Origin: Candidatus Bathyarchaeota archaeon
GTDB taxonomy: Archaea > Thermoproteota > Bathyarchaeia > TCS64
Length of the DNA: 41,921 bases
Reading direction: 5' to 3'
NCBI GenBank assembly: GCA_018652685.1
Contig: JABIBQ010000056.1
Coordinates: forward strand, 1 to 41,921
The notes beneath the pieces are model-generated. The model made no database searches. It was not told the origin of the DNA and saw only the letters and a program-made list of their open reading frames with translations. Below, in pieces: positions 31,426-39,779 of this stretch (the first letter of the stretch is position 1; each line of letters starts with the position of its first letter). The position numbers and the translations under genes are program-made.

Positions 31426-32427
31426 TTACGGCTCTATTATATTTCCTTCGTGGTCAATCTGACCCTCCCATGTGAAGCCCGTGTCGTTGTCATATTCTAC
31501 TATTATCTCGTAGACTGGTTCATGACCCTCTGGGAACTGCACTTTCACTGTCCATCCAGCTCCGCTGAACTCCAAGTTGTTTGACCCAACCGAGCCACCA
31601 TGGTTACTGGTGCTCACGGTCCAATCCTCAGGGATCGATGCATCCGTGAGTTCATGGTACTCATTTATTACATGATCCACCGCGAGATCTTTTGCGTGAT
31701 CGGGGGAGATGGTCATGCTCACGGTCACTGGTCTCTGGATTAGCTCATCCCAGCTGTTATCGATAATGGCACTGCCTATCACTCCGTTACTCAACGCTAT
31801 TCTGATCTCGTGAGCCGTAAACACCTGTGCGAGCATCTGCCCTTCTCTGTCTCCATAGCCGGCCTGTCTACACTCGAAGGTTAGAGTGATAAAATACTGG
31901 ATCGGATAACTCTCGGCGGCGATAATCTCAATCACCTCAATGGATCCTGGAACTCCGTCGAAACCGAAGGTCGGCCCATTTTTCAGGAAATTAATCGCTA
32001 TCTCCTCTGCTTCGCTGTGAGATGTACTAAGGATTTCTACTTCTGTTTCACTGAGCTCATCCCATACTTCATCGGTTACCGCGGATGTGATTAAATCTCC
32101 TTCAACCGTCACCTTGATGACGTGGTCTGTGAGGACCGTGGCGACCATCTGATCTGACCTATCACCGTACCCGGCGTTTGATGAAGTGAACGCGACAACT
32201 ACTTCCCAGATCGCATTAGGATTTCTCATCTTGTACACTTTCACGAGCTCGATTGAGCCCTTTATCCCATCCCATCCGTAAGTGGGACTGTCCTCCACAA
32301 ACTGTAACGCGGTGTCCACCGCGTTTTGCTCCGAGTATATGGTGGTGGTCTGCCAGGCGTAGATCGAGAGCGCGGGCAGCGACATGATGGCTATTATCGC
32401 CACTAACATTGTCTGTTTAGTTTCCAT
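31426..32427 (-). CDS. Secreted or membrane-anchored protein with two tandem repeats
   Basis: A 333-residue protein starting at the ATG at 32427 (ten codons after the first possible start). An N-terminal hydrophobic helix (TMLVAIIAIMSLPALSIYAW) acts as signal or anchor. Two about-90-residue repeats follow, near residues 36-130 and 140-229. Each has PTYGWDG or PTFGFDG, then GSIE, AGYGDR, QM-A-V, and ends in WDEL. A third, more divergent beta-rich domain follows to the C-terminus. Cell-surface or extracytoplasmic location is likely. The family is not recognised; the fold resembles small PepSY-like alpha/beta modules, which is a guess. Confidence 0.75.
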   Translation of the reverse strand: METKQTMLVAIIAIMSLPALSIYAWQTTTIYSEQNAVDTALQFVEDSPTYGWDGIKGSIELVKVYKMRNPNAIWEVVVAFTSSNAGYGDRSDQMVATVLTDHVIKVTVEGDLITSAVTDEVWDELSETEVEILSTSHSEAEEIAINFLKNGPTFGFDGVPGSIEVIEIIAAESYPIQYFITLTFECRQAGYGDREGQMLAQVFTAHEIRIALSNGVIGSAIIDNSWDELIQRPVTVSMTISPDHAKDLAVDHVINEYHELTDASIPEDWTVSTSNHGGSVGSNNLEFSGAGWTVKVQFPEGHEPVYEIIVEYDNDTGFTWEGQIDHEGNIIEP

Positions 32428-32558
32428 CTGATTCACAATAACGCAATACGCCCGCATCAGTATAATGCCAGTGTTTAGAACAGGCGTTCAATAACCTAGA
32501 ACGTTGGGAAAACACATATCCATAGGTCCGCCCCATTCAACAAAAGGATGAGACACTC

Positions 32559-33104
32559 TTGAAACGCGCATTATTCATCGGAAGGTTCCAGCCGTTCCAT
32601 TTTGGCCACCTGCACGCTATTGAGACAATACTGACAGAGTGTGACGAGCTCATACTTGTGGTCGGGAGCGCCCAGATGAGCCACCAGAGGGACAACCCCT
32701 TCACCGCCGGCGAGCGTATCGAGATGATCAGGGGAGCGTTGGCCGAGTCGAAGATACCCTCTGACCGGTATATGATCATACCAATCCCTGATGCTCCGGC
32801 ACACCGTGTATGGGTCAGCGCAGTGGAGTCCCAGACCCCCCGGTTTGACATGGTGTTCAGCAACCAGAGCCTAACAAGGCGGCTGCTGATAGAGGCAGGG
32901 TATGAGGGGCATAGTATCGAGCTATTCCAGAGAGGTAAATTTGAGGCAAGCGATATCCGCAGGCGGATTCTGGAGGGAAGGGACTGGAGCGAGCTGGTCC
33001 CGTCACAGGTGTACAAGGTCGTCCAGGAAATCGATGGCGAGAACCGGATCAGGGATCTCGCCAAATCTGACTCCCTGACACAGGAGAACGACAATCATGC
33101 CTGA
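32559..33104 (+). CDS. nadM: Nicotinamide-nucleotide adenylyltransferase (archaeal NadM)
   Basis: A 181-residue archaeal NMN adenylyltransferase, which makes NAD from NMN and ATP. The TTG start at 32559 gives the expected N-terminus KRALFIGRFQPFHFGHLHAI, with the nucleotidyl-transferase HxGH motif in HFGH (residues 14-17). The C-terminal FEASDIRRRIL corresponds to the second nucleotide-binding motif. Its last eight bases overlap the B3/B4 gene, so they are co-translated. Length fits the family. Confidence 0.93.
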   Translation: MKRALFIGRFQPFHFGHLHAIETILTECDELILVVGSAQMSHQRDNPFTAGERIEMIRGALAESKIPSDRYMIIPIPDAPAHRVWVSAVESQTPRFDMVFSNQSLTRRLLIEAGYEGHSIELFQRGKFEASDIRRRILEGRDWSELVPSQVYKVVQEIDGENRIRDLAKSDSLTQENDNHA

Positions 33105-33762
33105 TTATCTCCCGCTCTCACCATCGCTCAAAAACAAGTTCCCCGGTCTCGCGGCCCAGATAATCCACTTCAAGGACGTATCCATCAAGCGCGAGGTAGA
33201 GGCACTTGAGGATTACAAGGAGGAGATATATGTAGAAACCAGAGGCCGCTGGGAGATTGAGAAACTCAGGGACGACCCTGATTTCCGCGCCTACAGGGAC
33301 TTCTTCTGGAAGCTGGGTACGGACCCAACTAAGAACAGGCCGGCAGCGGAGGCGCTGATCAGGCGCGTCCTCAATGGAAGGCCAATACCAAAGATCAATA
33401 CGTGGGTTGATGCGTACAACCTTGTTTCTATTCAAACCGCTATTCCCATAGCCAGCTTCGACGCTGACCTGATTGTGGGCGACCTCCTCATGAGGGAGGC
33501 CGAGGCTGGCGAGGAATTCCTCGGAATCGCCATGAAAAAGCCAATGATCCTCAAGGGACGCGAGGCCGTCATCCAGGACGATCAGAGGCTCGTAGCCATC
33601 TATCCGTTCAGGGACGCCGACCACAGCAAGGTCACTGGTGACACGAGGAATGTTCTGATGCTCCTCTGCGGGGCTCCCAATATCGCCCTTGAGACGCTGG
33701 AAGCGTCAGCTAAGGTCGCAGTCAGGGTGTTGACAAGGTTCTGCGGCGGCACCGCCGAGTAG
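33097..33762 (+). CDS. B3/B4 (phenylalanyl-tRNA synthetase beta-like) domain protein
   Basis: A 221-residue stand-alone B3/B4-domain protein, the module that edits mischarged tRNA in phenylalanyl-tRNA synthetase. Recognisable blocks are the ending of the AAEALIRRVLNGRPIPKI segment, NTWVDAYNLVSIQTAIPIAS and the final VRVLTRFCGG. The family has been proposed to act in tRNA or amino acid editing; activity here is unproven. It overlaps nadM by eight bases and is followed by rtcA after six bases, so it sits in an operon of nucleotide and RNA metabolism. Confidence 0.8.
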   Translation: MPDYLPLSPSLKNKFPGLAAQIIHFKDVSIKREVEALEDYKEEIYVETRGRWEIEKLRDDPDFRAYRDFFWKLGTDPTKNRPAAEALIRRVLNGRPIPKINTWVDAYNLVSIQTAIPIASFDADLIVGDLLMREAEAGEEFLGIAMKKPMILKGREAVIQDDQRLVAIYPFRDADHSKVTGDTRNVLMLLCGAPNIALETLEASAKVAVRVLTRFCGGTAE

Positions 33763-33768
33763 GGTCAC

Positions 33769-34806
33769 ATGATAACTGTTGACGGTTCCCAGATGGAAGG
33801 AGGGGGGCAGCTCCTCAGGATGGCCACCTCTTACTCGTGTATCCTGCAGGAACCCATCCATTTCATCAACATTAGGGGGAAGAGGAGAAACCCGGGTCTT
33901 CGCCCACAACACCTTGCGACTTTGAAAGCAGCGTCAAAATTATGCTCGGCCGACCTCAGGGGGGCTAGTTTGGGCTCTACGGAAATCGAGTTACGGCCAA
34001 GTGTACTAAGGGGAGGCATCCATTCCATTGATATCGGGACCGCTGGAAGCGTCTCACTGATGCTTCAATGCCTCGCACCCATGCTGACACTCAACAACGA
34101 GCCATCAACACTTTCAATCCGTGGGGGGACAGCCGTGAAGTGGTCTCCTCCTATCCCCTTCCTCCAGAACGTGGTCTACCCAGTGCTAGGGGAGATGGGC
34201 GCTGACTTCGATTTAAGCCTTGGACGCCACGGTTTCTATCCAATGGGAGGCGGAAAAGTCATCGTTGATTCTCGACCAGTTAAAGTGTTGAGGCCATTCC
34301 TGCCTGATTTGCCCCGCGTGGATGAAGTCAAGGGTGTCTCGATATGTGGCAACCTTCCTAGCCACGTTGCCGAGAGACAGGCGAGGACGGCAGAGAAAAT
34401 CCTCAATGGGCAGAATATTTCATCTGATATAGCGATTAAAACCGTTCAGTCATCAAGCCCAGGAAGTGTGATAGTACTTTGGGCCGAGGGTACGGGTGTC
34501 TTCATTGGGTCTGACAGCCTCGGGGACAGGGGAAAACCCGCGGAGAAAGTGGGTTCGGAGGCTGCCAAATCATTGATCGGTCAAATACAGACGGGCGCAC
34601 ATGTTGACAGGCACACGGGTGACCACCTCGTGCTCCCATGCAGTCTGGCGGATGGCGTCTCGGAGTTCAGTGTAAGCGAGCTCACATTGCACACAATCAG
34701 CGCCATCGAGATGGCAAAGACATTCACGGGTTGCGCCGTGGAGATCAATGGAAAGATAGGTAAGCCAGCCCGCATAGGAATAACGGGAACCGGGCACTTC
34801 ACCTAG
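33769..34806 (+). CDS. rtcA: RNA 3'-terminal phosphate cyclase RtcA
   Basis: A 345-residue RtcA, which turns RNA 3'-phosphate ends into 2',3'-cyclic phosphates using ATP. Family marks are GGGQLLR (11-17), GRHGFYPMGGGKV (152-164) and the adenylated histidine in LTLHTISAIE (His308, at the position of E. coli His309). The other segments (RGGIHSIDIGTAGS near 81-94) also match. It is part of the plus-strand operon after the B3/B4 gene. No RtcB ligase gene is in the window. Length fits the family. Confidence 0.93.
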   Translation: MITVDGSQMEGGGQLLRMATSYSCILQEPIHFINIRGKRRNPGLRPQHLATLKAASKLCSADLRGASLGSTEIELRPSVLRGGIHSIDIGTAGSVSLMLQCLAPMLTLNNEPSTLSIRGGTAVKWSPPIPFLQNVVYPVLGEMGADFDLSLGRHGFYPMGGGKVIVDSRPVKVLRPFLPDLPRVDEVKGVSICGNLPSHVAERQARTAEKILNGQNISSDIAIKTVQSSSPGSVIVLWAEGTGVFIGSDSLGDRGKPAEKVGSEAAKSLIGQIQTGAHVDRHTGDHLVLPCSLADGVSEFSVSELTLHTISAIEMAKTFTGCAVEINGKIGKPARIGITGTGHFT

Positions 34807-34815
34807 GATGATACA

Positions 34816-36138
34816 ATGCGGGTCTTAACGTATGGCAGGGGGCAGGTTACCATTGATGGGGCCCCAGTCTATCTTGACAACCTGAAGCCCATGAAAGTCT
34901 TCCCCGCTTACATGTACCGCATGCTTGTGGAGCATCTGGAGAGAAGTGGGGAGCCGTTCAGGGACGAGGCCGCACAGTTCCTTGATGCGGGAAAGTTATC
35001 GACATCGTTCAAACTGAGGGACTACCAGGAGGCCGCGTTGAGTTCATGGGATATGGGCAGCTCAAGGGGAGTTGTTGTGCTTCCTACTGGCGCTGGTAAA
35101 ACCATCCTAGCTGTGAAGGCTATCGAGAAACTCAACGTGTCCACCATAATCCTCGTGCCCACCATCGTGCTGGTGGAACAGTGGAGGAGCGTCCTCCAGC
35201 AGGCATTCAACACCGAGATCGGAGCCATCGGCGGCGGGAATATGGAGATACTTCCGATAACAGTCTCGACCTACGACAGCGCGTCACTGAGGTCAAGGAA
35301 GCTGGGCAACCTGTTCCAGTTCATAATCTTCGACGAGGTCCACCATCTGACTGCCCCTTCCTACCGCAGGATCGCCCAGAGGTACCTTGCACCATACCGT
35401 CTAGGCTTGACCGCTACCATGCCCAAGGAGGAGGCGTACCTTGAAGTCATATTTGGATTGGTGGGAGAGAAGAACTATCAACTGGACGTGGACGACCTGG
35501 CTGGCAAACATCTGGCAGAGTACGCTGTCAAGACGGTGAAGCTACCGTTGACGGGCTACGAGAAGGCCGAGTACGACAAGCAGTTCGAGATCTACAGAAA
35601 GTTCCTGAGGACGCGGGGTATCAAGATCAGGAGCCCGAGAGATTATATGAGTCTTGTAAAGAGGACGGGTAGGGACCCCGAGGCCAGGAGGGCCATCACG
35701 GCCCGAACCCAGGCCATGGACATCGCGTACACCAGTGACAGCAAGATAGCGTACCTCAAGAGCCTCCTCAGGGCAAACCCCGATGAGAAGACCATCATAT
35801 TCACGAGGCAGAACAAGCTGGTATACAGGCTCAGCAGGGATCTGCTGATTCCCGCCATAACCCATAGAACGCCGAGGGAGGAGCGGAACGAGATACTCAG
35901 GATGTTCCATTCCGGGGGGTACAAGCGTGTGCTCACCAGCAGGGTACTGGACGAGGGAGTAGACGTACCAGACGCGTCAATAGCGGTCATAATCAGTGGC
36001 TCCGGGAGCAATAGGCAGTTCGTCCAGAGGCTGGGAAGGATTCTGAGGCCGGGGCCGGGAAAGCAGGCGGTCCTATTTGAGCTTGTTAGCGCCGGGACTG
36101 CCGAGACATACATTAGCGATAGGAGGAAGCGCAGCTGA
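34816..36138 (+). CDS. xpb: XPB/Rad25-type superfamily 2 helicase
   Basis: A 440-residue archaeal XPB homologue. The helicase core has motif I LPTGAGKT (89-96), motif II DEVHH (173-177), motif III GLTAT and motif VI QFVQRLGRILRPG. A short N-terminal domain of about 65 residues replaces the longer eukaryotic extension. With Bax1 it forms a repair helicase-nuclease module in several archaea. Its last codon overlaps the start region of bax1 (TGA inside CTGATT), so the two proteins are expected to be made together. Confidence 0.93.
   Translation: MRVLTYGRGQVTIDGAPVYLDNLKPMKVFPAYMYRMLVEHLERSGEPFRDEAAQFLDAGKLSTSFKLRDYQEAALSSWDMGSSRGVVVLPTGAGKTILAVKAIEKLNVSTIILVPTIVLVEQWRSVLQQAFNTEIGAIGGGNMEILPITVSTYDSASLRSRKLGNLFQFIIFDEVHHLTAPSYRRIAQRYLAPYRLGLTATMPKEEAYLEVIFGLVGEKNYQLDVDDLAGKHLAEYAVKTVKLPLTGYEKAEYDKQFEIYRKFLRTRGIKIRSPRDYMSLVKRTGRDPEARRAITARTQAMDIAYTSDSKIAYLKSLLRANPDEKTIIFTRQNKLVYRLSRDLLIPAITHRTPREERNEILRMFHSGGYKRVLTSRVLDEGVDVPDASIAVIISGSGSNRQFVQRLGRILRPGPGKQAVLFELVSAGTAETYISDRRKRS
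36121..36126 (+). promoter_or_regulatory. Shine-Dalgarno AGGAGG for bax1 inside the xpb end
   Basis: AGGAGG lies within the final xpb codons, eight bases before CTG 36135 and eleven before ATT 36138. No ATG, GTG or TTG is available in the bax1 frame there, yet the protein similarity begins there. Confidence 0.6.
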
Positions 36139-37271
36139 TTCTCCCATTCGAGCACATCCGAGTCTTTAGACGGAAGGGAGTCATCAAGCCCATCCTTATC
36201 CGGGAGCCTCAGGGAGTCCTGGACACGCTCATCGATGTCTACAGGGATCATGTTGACAAGAAACGCGGGACTCTCGCTGAGGTCCTCGGTGACTGCGAGT
36301 ACCTCGGGTACAACTTCAGGCTGGTCCGGGGCGTCGCATCCGTCCTCGACTCTAGTTCCGTGTTCCAATCGCGGAGCGCGATGCCGCCACTTGAGGCCAG
36401 GAGGCAGGTTTTCACGGAGGCTGCTAAATGGGTGGTGATAAGCAAGGAGGACCGGCTGGAGGTGATGAGTGAGGTGGCCTCGCGGAACGGTGTGACCGTC
36501 GAGGAGCTTGATGACAGCCTATACTCTGACCTTGAGGCTGAGCAGTACCTCGTCGAGTTCAATGCCCCGACCCCAAATGACCTGTCCTTTTACTATAATT
36601 ACGCCCACACTGTGGCGCTCTTGGCCTACTCTAAAAGGATTGAGATCTCTTTCAAGGGTGAGGACCGGCAGCTCGTCAATCAGTTCATAGGCCTAGGAGA
36701 GGAAGAGCCCACAAGGGGCTCCAAGATGGTTGTTAGGTTAAAATCCACAAACAGGCTGGCACGGAGGGCTTCCAGGATCGATGCAGTTCTATCACGACTA
36801 CTCGGCACCGAGGGCTGGCTGCTCAGAGCCGACATCAAGTACCCCGCACAGTACAAGACCACATGCGTTTTCGAGATTGATTCAAGGGGCGACGGGAGGT
36901 TGTTAAAGACGGAGCCAGTTGAGGAGGAGCTCATCATAGAAATACCCATAGTGGCGAGAAAGAAGTGGCTCAAGTACGGCGAGATAGTGGTTCTGGACGA
37001 GGTGGCGGAGCGTCTTGGGGTTACCAACGGTAAGGTCCTCAGAGAGATCAAGGAGGAGGGCGGCGAGTACAGGAAGCTGGGCGGCGTACTATTGGTTCCC
37101 GCAAAGTACGATGAGATCAAGGAGGCACTGGAGTCCATCGAGACTCTGGGCGAGGCTCGGAGCTACATGAAGACTCTAGGGGTGAGGGACTTTATGCAGG
37201 TCCTTGAGAGCTTTGGGTACCAGGTGGAGTGGTTGAAACCGAGGAAAAGCAGCCGTTTGTACCGTTTTTGA
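36138..37271 (+). CDS. bax1: Bax1-type nuclease (DUF790), non-AUG start likely
   Basis: A 377-residue protein of the Bax1/DUF790 family, the structure-specific nuclease partner of XPB in archaeal DNA repair. The reading frame continues without stop from the xpb end. It begins LPFEHIRVFRRKGVIKPILI, the expected N-terminus (family proteins begin MLP with a basic beta strand). The first ATG (36360) would cut off about 74 residues including this conserved start, and no ATG, GTG or TTG exists earlier near the ribosome site. I take ATT 36138 (or CTG 36135) as start, after AGGAGG at 36121-36126. The C-terminal nuclease part contains YEIKE-like acidic clusters, which I did not map in detail. Confidence 0.85.
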   Translation: MLPFEHIRVFRRKGVIKPILIREPQGVLDTLIDVYRDHVDKKRGTLAEVLGDCEYLGYNFRLVRGVASVLDSSSVFQSRSAMPPLEARRQVFTEAAKWVVISKEDRLEVMSEVASRNGVTVEELDDSLYSDLEAEQYLVEFNAPTPNDLSFYYNYAHTVALLAYSKRIEISFKGEDRQLVNQFIGLGEEEPTRGSKMVVRLKSTNRLARRASRIDAVLSRLLGTEGWLLRADIKYPAQYKTTCVFEIDSRGDGRLLKTEPVEEELIIEIPIVARKKWLKYGEIVVLDEVAERLGVTNGKVLREIKEEGGEYRKLGGVLLVPAKYDEIKEALESIETLGEARSYMKTLGVRDFMQVLESFGYQVEWLKPRKSSRLYRF

Positions 37272-37324
37272 GTCGGCAGAACGTATATATCGCGCGTCTC
37301 GTAATCTCCCTAGGAAGTGAGAAA

Positions 37325-37930
37325 ATGGGCTACCAAGCAATTCAGGGAGCGACAACCGTCGGGCTAATCTGCAGCGACGGCGTGGTACTCGCCAGCGAGA
37401 AAAGGGTCAGTTATGGACGGCTCGTGGCCAGCACAAGGGGCAAAAAGGTATTCAAGCTCACCGACAATGTGGGGCTGGCGTTCGCCGGACTCATGAGCGA
37501 TATGCAGGCCCTGGTCAGGGAGGTGTCCGCTTACGCGAACCTGTTCAGGCTGGAGAAGAACAGGCCCATATCCACGAAGGCCCTCAGCAAGCTCATCAGT
37601 AATATGCTATTCAACCGTAGGATGATGCCTCTTCTCATGGAGACGGTGGTAGGCGGCTACGACGCGGACGGTCCAAGCCTCTATAGCATGGACCTGGCGG
37701 GGAGCCTCATCCCAGATGATTTCTTGGCGGCGGGCTCGGGTGCCCAGATCGCCATAGGAGTCCTTGAGGCGGATTACAGCAAGGACCTTGACTGTGAGGC
37801 AGGGGCGGAACTGGCCAAGAAGGCCATAAAGTCTGCAATAGCGCGTGACGCCGTCAGCGGTGACGGTATCGATATCTTGATCTTCAGAGCAAGCGGCGCT
37901 GAGGAGCAAACCCTCTCCCTCAGGGAATAG
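37325..37930 (+). CDS. psmB: Proteasome beta subunit, probably catalytically inactive
   Basis: A 201-residue 20S proteasome beta subunit. The frame is open further upstream, but ATG 37325 fits a TATA-like GTATATATC (37283-37291). The short prosegment ends QG, and the mature chain would begin ATTVGLICSDGVV. Numbering from this Ala as position 1 puts Gly5, Glu17 (ASEKR) and Lys33 (RGKKVF) exactly where Thermoplasma has them, while the nucleophile Thr1 is Ala. If so, it cannot self-process or cleave peptides, and another beta gene must supply activity. Archaea such as Sulfolobus have such inactive paralogues. It follows bax1 and precedes a small unknown gene. Confidence 0.9.
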   Translation: MGYQAIQGATTVGLICSDGVVLASEKRVSYGRLVASTRGKKVFKLTDNVGLAFAGLMSDMQALVREVSAYANLFRLEKNRPISTKALSKLISNMLFNRRMMPLLMETVVGGYDADGPSLYSMDLAGSLIPDDFLAAGSGAQIAIGVLEADYSKDLDCEAGAELAKKAIKSAIARDAVSGDGIDILIFRASGAEEQTLSLRE

Positions 37931-37935
37931 TCACA

Positions 37936-38163
37936 ATGCAATTTTCCAAGGCCGAGATCGAGGAACTGGTAAATAACTTCCCTGCTTGCCCCGTTGAGCG
38001 ATTGATAAAGGATATCAATGGGTTTGACGGCTCAGATCAGAACATAGACCAGTTATACGATGTACTGACGTGGATAGCGGACCATGAGGTGGAACTGTCT
38101 AAACTGAGACGCATCGTGGAGAAGAAGATCATCGATTACCGCTTCAAGGACGTAAAGCTCTAG
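37936..38163 (+). CDS. Small hypothetical protein after psmB
   Basis: A 75-residue acidic-then-basic helical protein starting five bases after the psmB stop and likely co-transcribed. It begins MQFSKAEIEELVNNFP and ends KIIDYRFKDVKL. One cysteine (ACPVERL) is present, with no metal site, signal peptide or membrane helix. Position suggests a link to proteasome or repair genes, but no function is visible. Confidence 0.65.
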   Translation: MQFSKAEIEELVNNFPACPVERLIKDINGFDGSDQNIDQLYDVLTWIADHEVELSKLRRIVEKKIIDYRFKDVKL

Positions 38164-38171
38164 GAGCTATC

Positions 38172-38179
38172 TTTTTATC
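38172..38179 (+). promoter_or_regulatory. TATA-like box of tRNA-Ala
   Basis: TTTTTATC is centred about 29 bases before the first tRNA base, as expected for an archaeal tRNA promoter. Confidence 0.45.
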
Positions 38180-38204
38180 TCCCTCCATAGTTTCATGTGT
38201 AGCC

Positions 38205-38279
38205 GGGCGAGTGGTTCAGGGGTAGAATGCTTGGTTCGCAACCAAGAGGTCGGGGGTTCAATTCCCCCCTCGTCCACCA
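38205..38279 (+). tRNA. tRNA-Ala (anticodon CGC)
   Basis: A 75-base cloverleaf with acceptor GGGCGAG/CTCGTCC including the G3-U70 pair that marks alanine tRNAs. The D stem is GTTC/GAAT, the anticodon stem CTTGG/CCAAG with loop TTCGCAA (anticodon 38237-38239), and the T arm GGGGG-TTCAATT-CCCCC. The discriminator is A and CCA is encoded. There is no intron. It reads GCG codons. Confidence 0.95.
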
Positions 38280-38599
38280 AAATCTATCGTTTTCAGGCAT
38301 AGTTCAGATATGAAAACAATCAATTCCTATAAGCGCCGTAGTTAACACACGCGTGTTTGAATCCCTTTAATAAAAAGAAAAAAATATCCTAAATTGCTTG
38401 AGTCTATCTATCAGATATTTCATGGGTTTAATGATATGAGCGCTAATCTACTGATAAACAACACATTCATTGACCCAAGAACGAGACGTCCTGGTAAAGT
38501 CCTCTCTCTGCTGAATTCTCACGTAACGGTTAATCCATTAACAAGCACGCTTACAAAAGGGATTTAATATTTTATAGGCTTGTTAAATAGTGATCTTCT
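38280..38599. other. AT-rich gap after tRNA-Ala
   Basis: This 320-base stretch is AT-richer than the preceding genes. It contains a 10-bp palindrome ACACGCGTGT near 38347-38356 and TATA-like stretches before the aminotransferase (ATTTAATATTTTATA near 38562-38576). A 43-codon frame (38436-38567) is present, with no sign of function. No copy of the tRNA 3' end was noticed here. Confidence 0.45.
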
Positions 38600-39763
38600 A
38601 TGTCTGTCGATAGATTTGCGAGGAAGGAGCTTAATAACTTAAGATCTGCGGGTGCCCGAGCGCGTGGCGGTATTATAGAAAGTTCGGATACAATCAATCT
38701 AGGAGCTGGGGATCCTGACTTCAACCAACCAGATTTTATCATCGATGCGGTCTCAGATGCGATGAAGGAAGGACATACTCACTACGTTTTCTTTGGTGAT
38801 CCAGATCTAAAAAAGGCAATAGCTGATTACTACAGAAAATATGGTGTCGAGGTTGACCCCTCCCAAGTATTTATCACATCAGGTGGCAGTTTGGGCATCT
38901 TCCAAATATTCGCTGCAATACTAAACCCTGGCGAAGAAGTGCTGATACTGGACCCAGCATATCAAGGCTATACAAACCCAATCATCTACCTCGGCGGAAA
39001 GATCAAGAGAGCCAAGATGAAAAAGAATGAAAAAGGGTTATTCCGTCCAGACATAGAAAACATTAGGAAAAAAATTACTGATTACACGAAAGCCGTTATC
39101 ATTTGTAACCCAGATAACCCCGCAGGAATTGTGTACACAGATGATGAAATTACAGCCATAGCGGAGTTGGCCGTGGAAAAAGACCTGATAATAATATCGG
39201 ATGAAGTATATCCAGAGTATATCTGGAGTGAGAGAAAACACATTCCTATTATCAATAAACCCGGCATGGCGGAACGAAATTTCATACTAGGTAGTTTTTC
39301 GAAGATTTTTGCGTGGACTGGTTGTAGGACTGGATATATTATCGCAGGACCTGAACTATCTGGTCTTTTGAATAAAGTACCCACAGGTAATCTTGAGACT
39401 CCCGTTCCTTTCCAGAAAGCAGGTGTTGTGGCACTTGAACAAGGTTGGGCCTTTGTAGAGGAGATGAGGCAAGAGTACAAGAAGCGGATTGAGTATAGCG
39501 TAAAAAGACTCAATGAAATGCCCGGAATAAAATGTGTCCAACCTGAGGCCACATTTTATCTTTTCCCTGACATCTCTGAATTGGGTATTTCTTCACAAAA
39601 GTTTGTAGAGGGATTATATAAGGAAGAAAAGATTCGAATCTTTCCAGGATCCAACTATGGCCCTAACTCTAAGGGACATGTACGGTTATCGCTAGTAAAA
39701 CCCGTTGACGTACTCACAGAGGTTTTTGATCGAATCGAGAGGTATGTTAAAAAAATACAATAA
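38600..39763 (+). CDS. Class I/II PLP aminotransferase
   Basis: A 387-residue fold-type I aminotransferase, close to aspartate/aromatic-type enzymes. The PLP-binding Lys235 lies in SFSKIFAWTGCRTGY, with Arg243 nearby. The cofactor contacts are NPDNPAG (170-176) and DEVY (201-204). The N-terminal NLGAGDPDF is typical. Amino acid specificity cannot be told. The coding sequence is richer in A and T, with more AAA, ATA and TAT codons, than the genes up to 38.2 kb. It stands between tRNA-Ala and a decayed primase gene, so recent transfer is possible. Confidence 0.9.
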   Translation: MSVDRFARKELNNLRSAGARARGGIIESSDTINLGAGDPDFNQPDFIIDAVSDAMKEGHTHYVFFGDPDLKKAIADYYRKYGVEVDPSQVFITSGGSLGIFQIFAAILNPGEEVLILDPAYQGYTNPIIYLGGKIKRAKMKKNEKGLFRPDIENIRKKITDYTKAVIICNPDNPAGIVYTDDEITAIAELAVEKDLIIISDEVYPEYIWSERKHIPIINKPGMAERNFILGSFSKIFAWTGCRTGYIIAGPELSGLLNKVPTGNLETPVPFQKAGVVALEQGWAFVEEMRQEYKKRIEYSVKRLNEMPGIKCVQPEATFYLFPDISELGISSQKFVEGLYKEEKIRIFPGSNYGPNSKGHVRLSLVKPVDVLTEVFDRIERYVKKIQ

Positions 39764-39779
39764 TTTGTTAACTATGGTC

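Noticed and set aside
35643-36368. 241-residue minus-strand frame across the xpb/bax1 junction
   Set aside because: Both sense genes are conserved through this region; the antisense product shows nothing.
36360-37271. ATG 36360 as the bax1 start
   Set aside because: It would remove about 74 residues that match the family N-terminus and leave the AGGAGG site unused.
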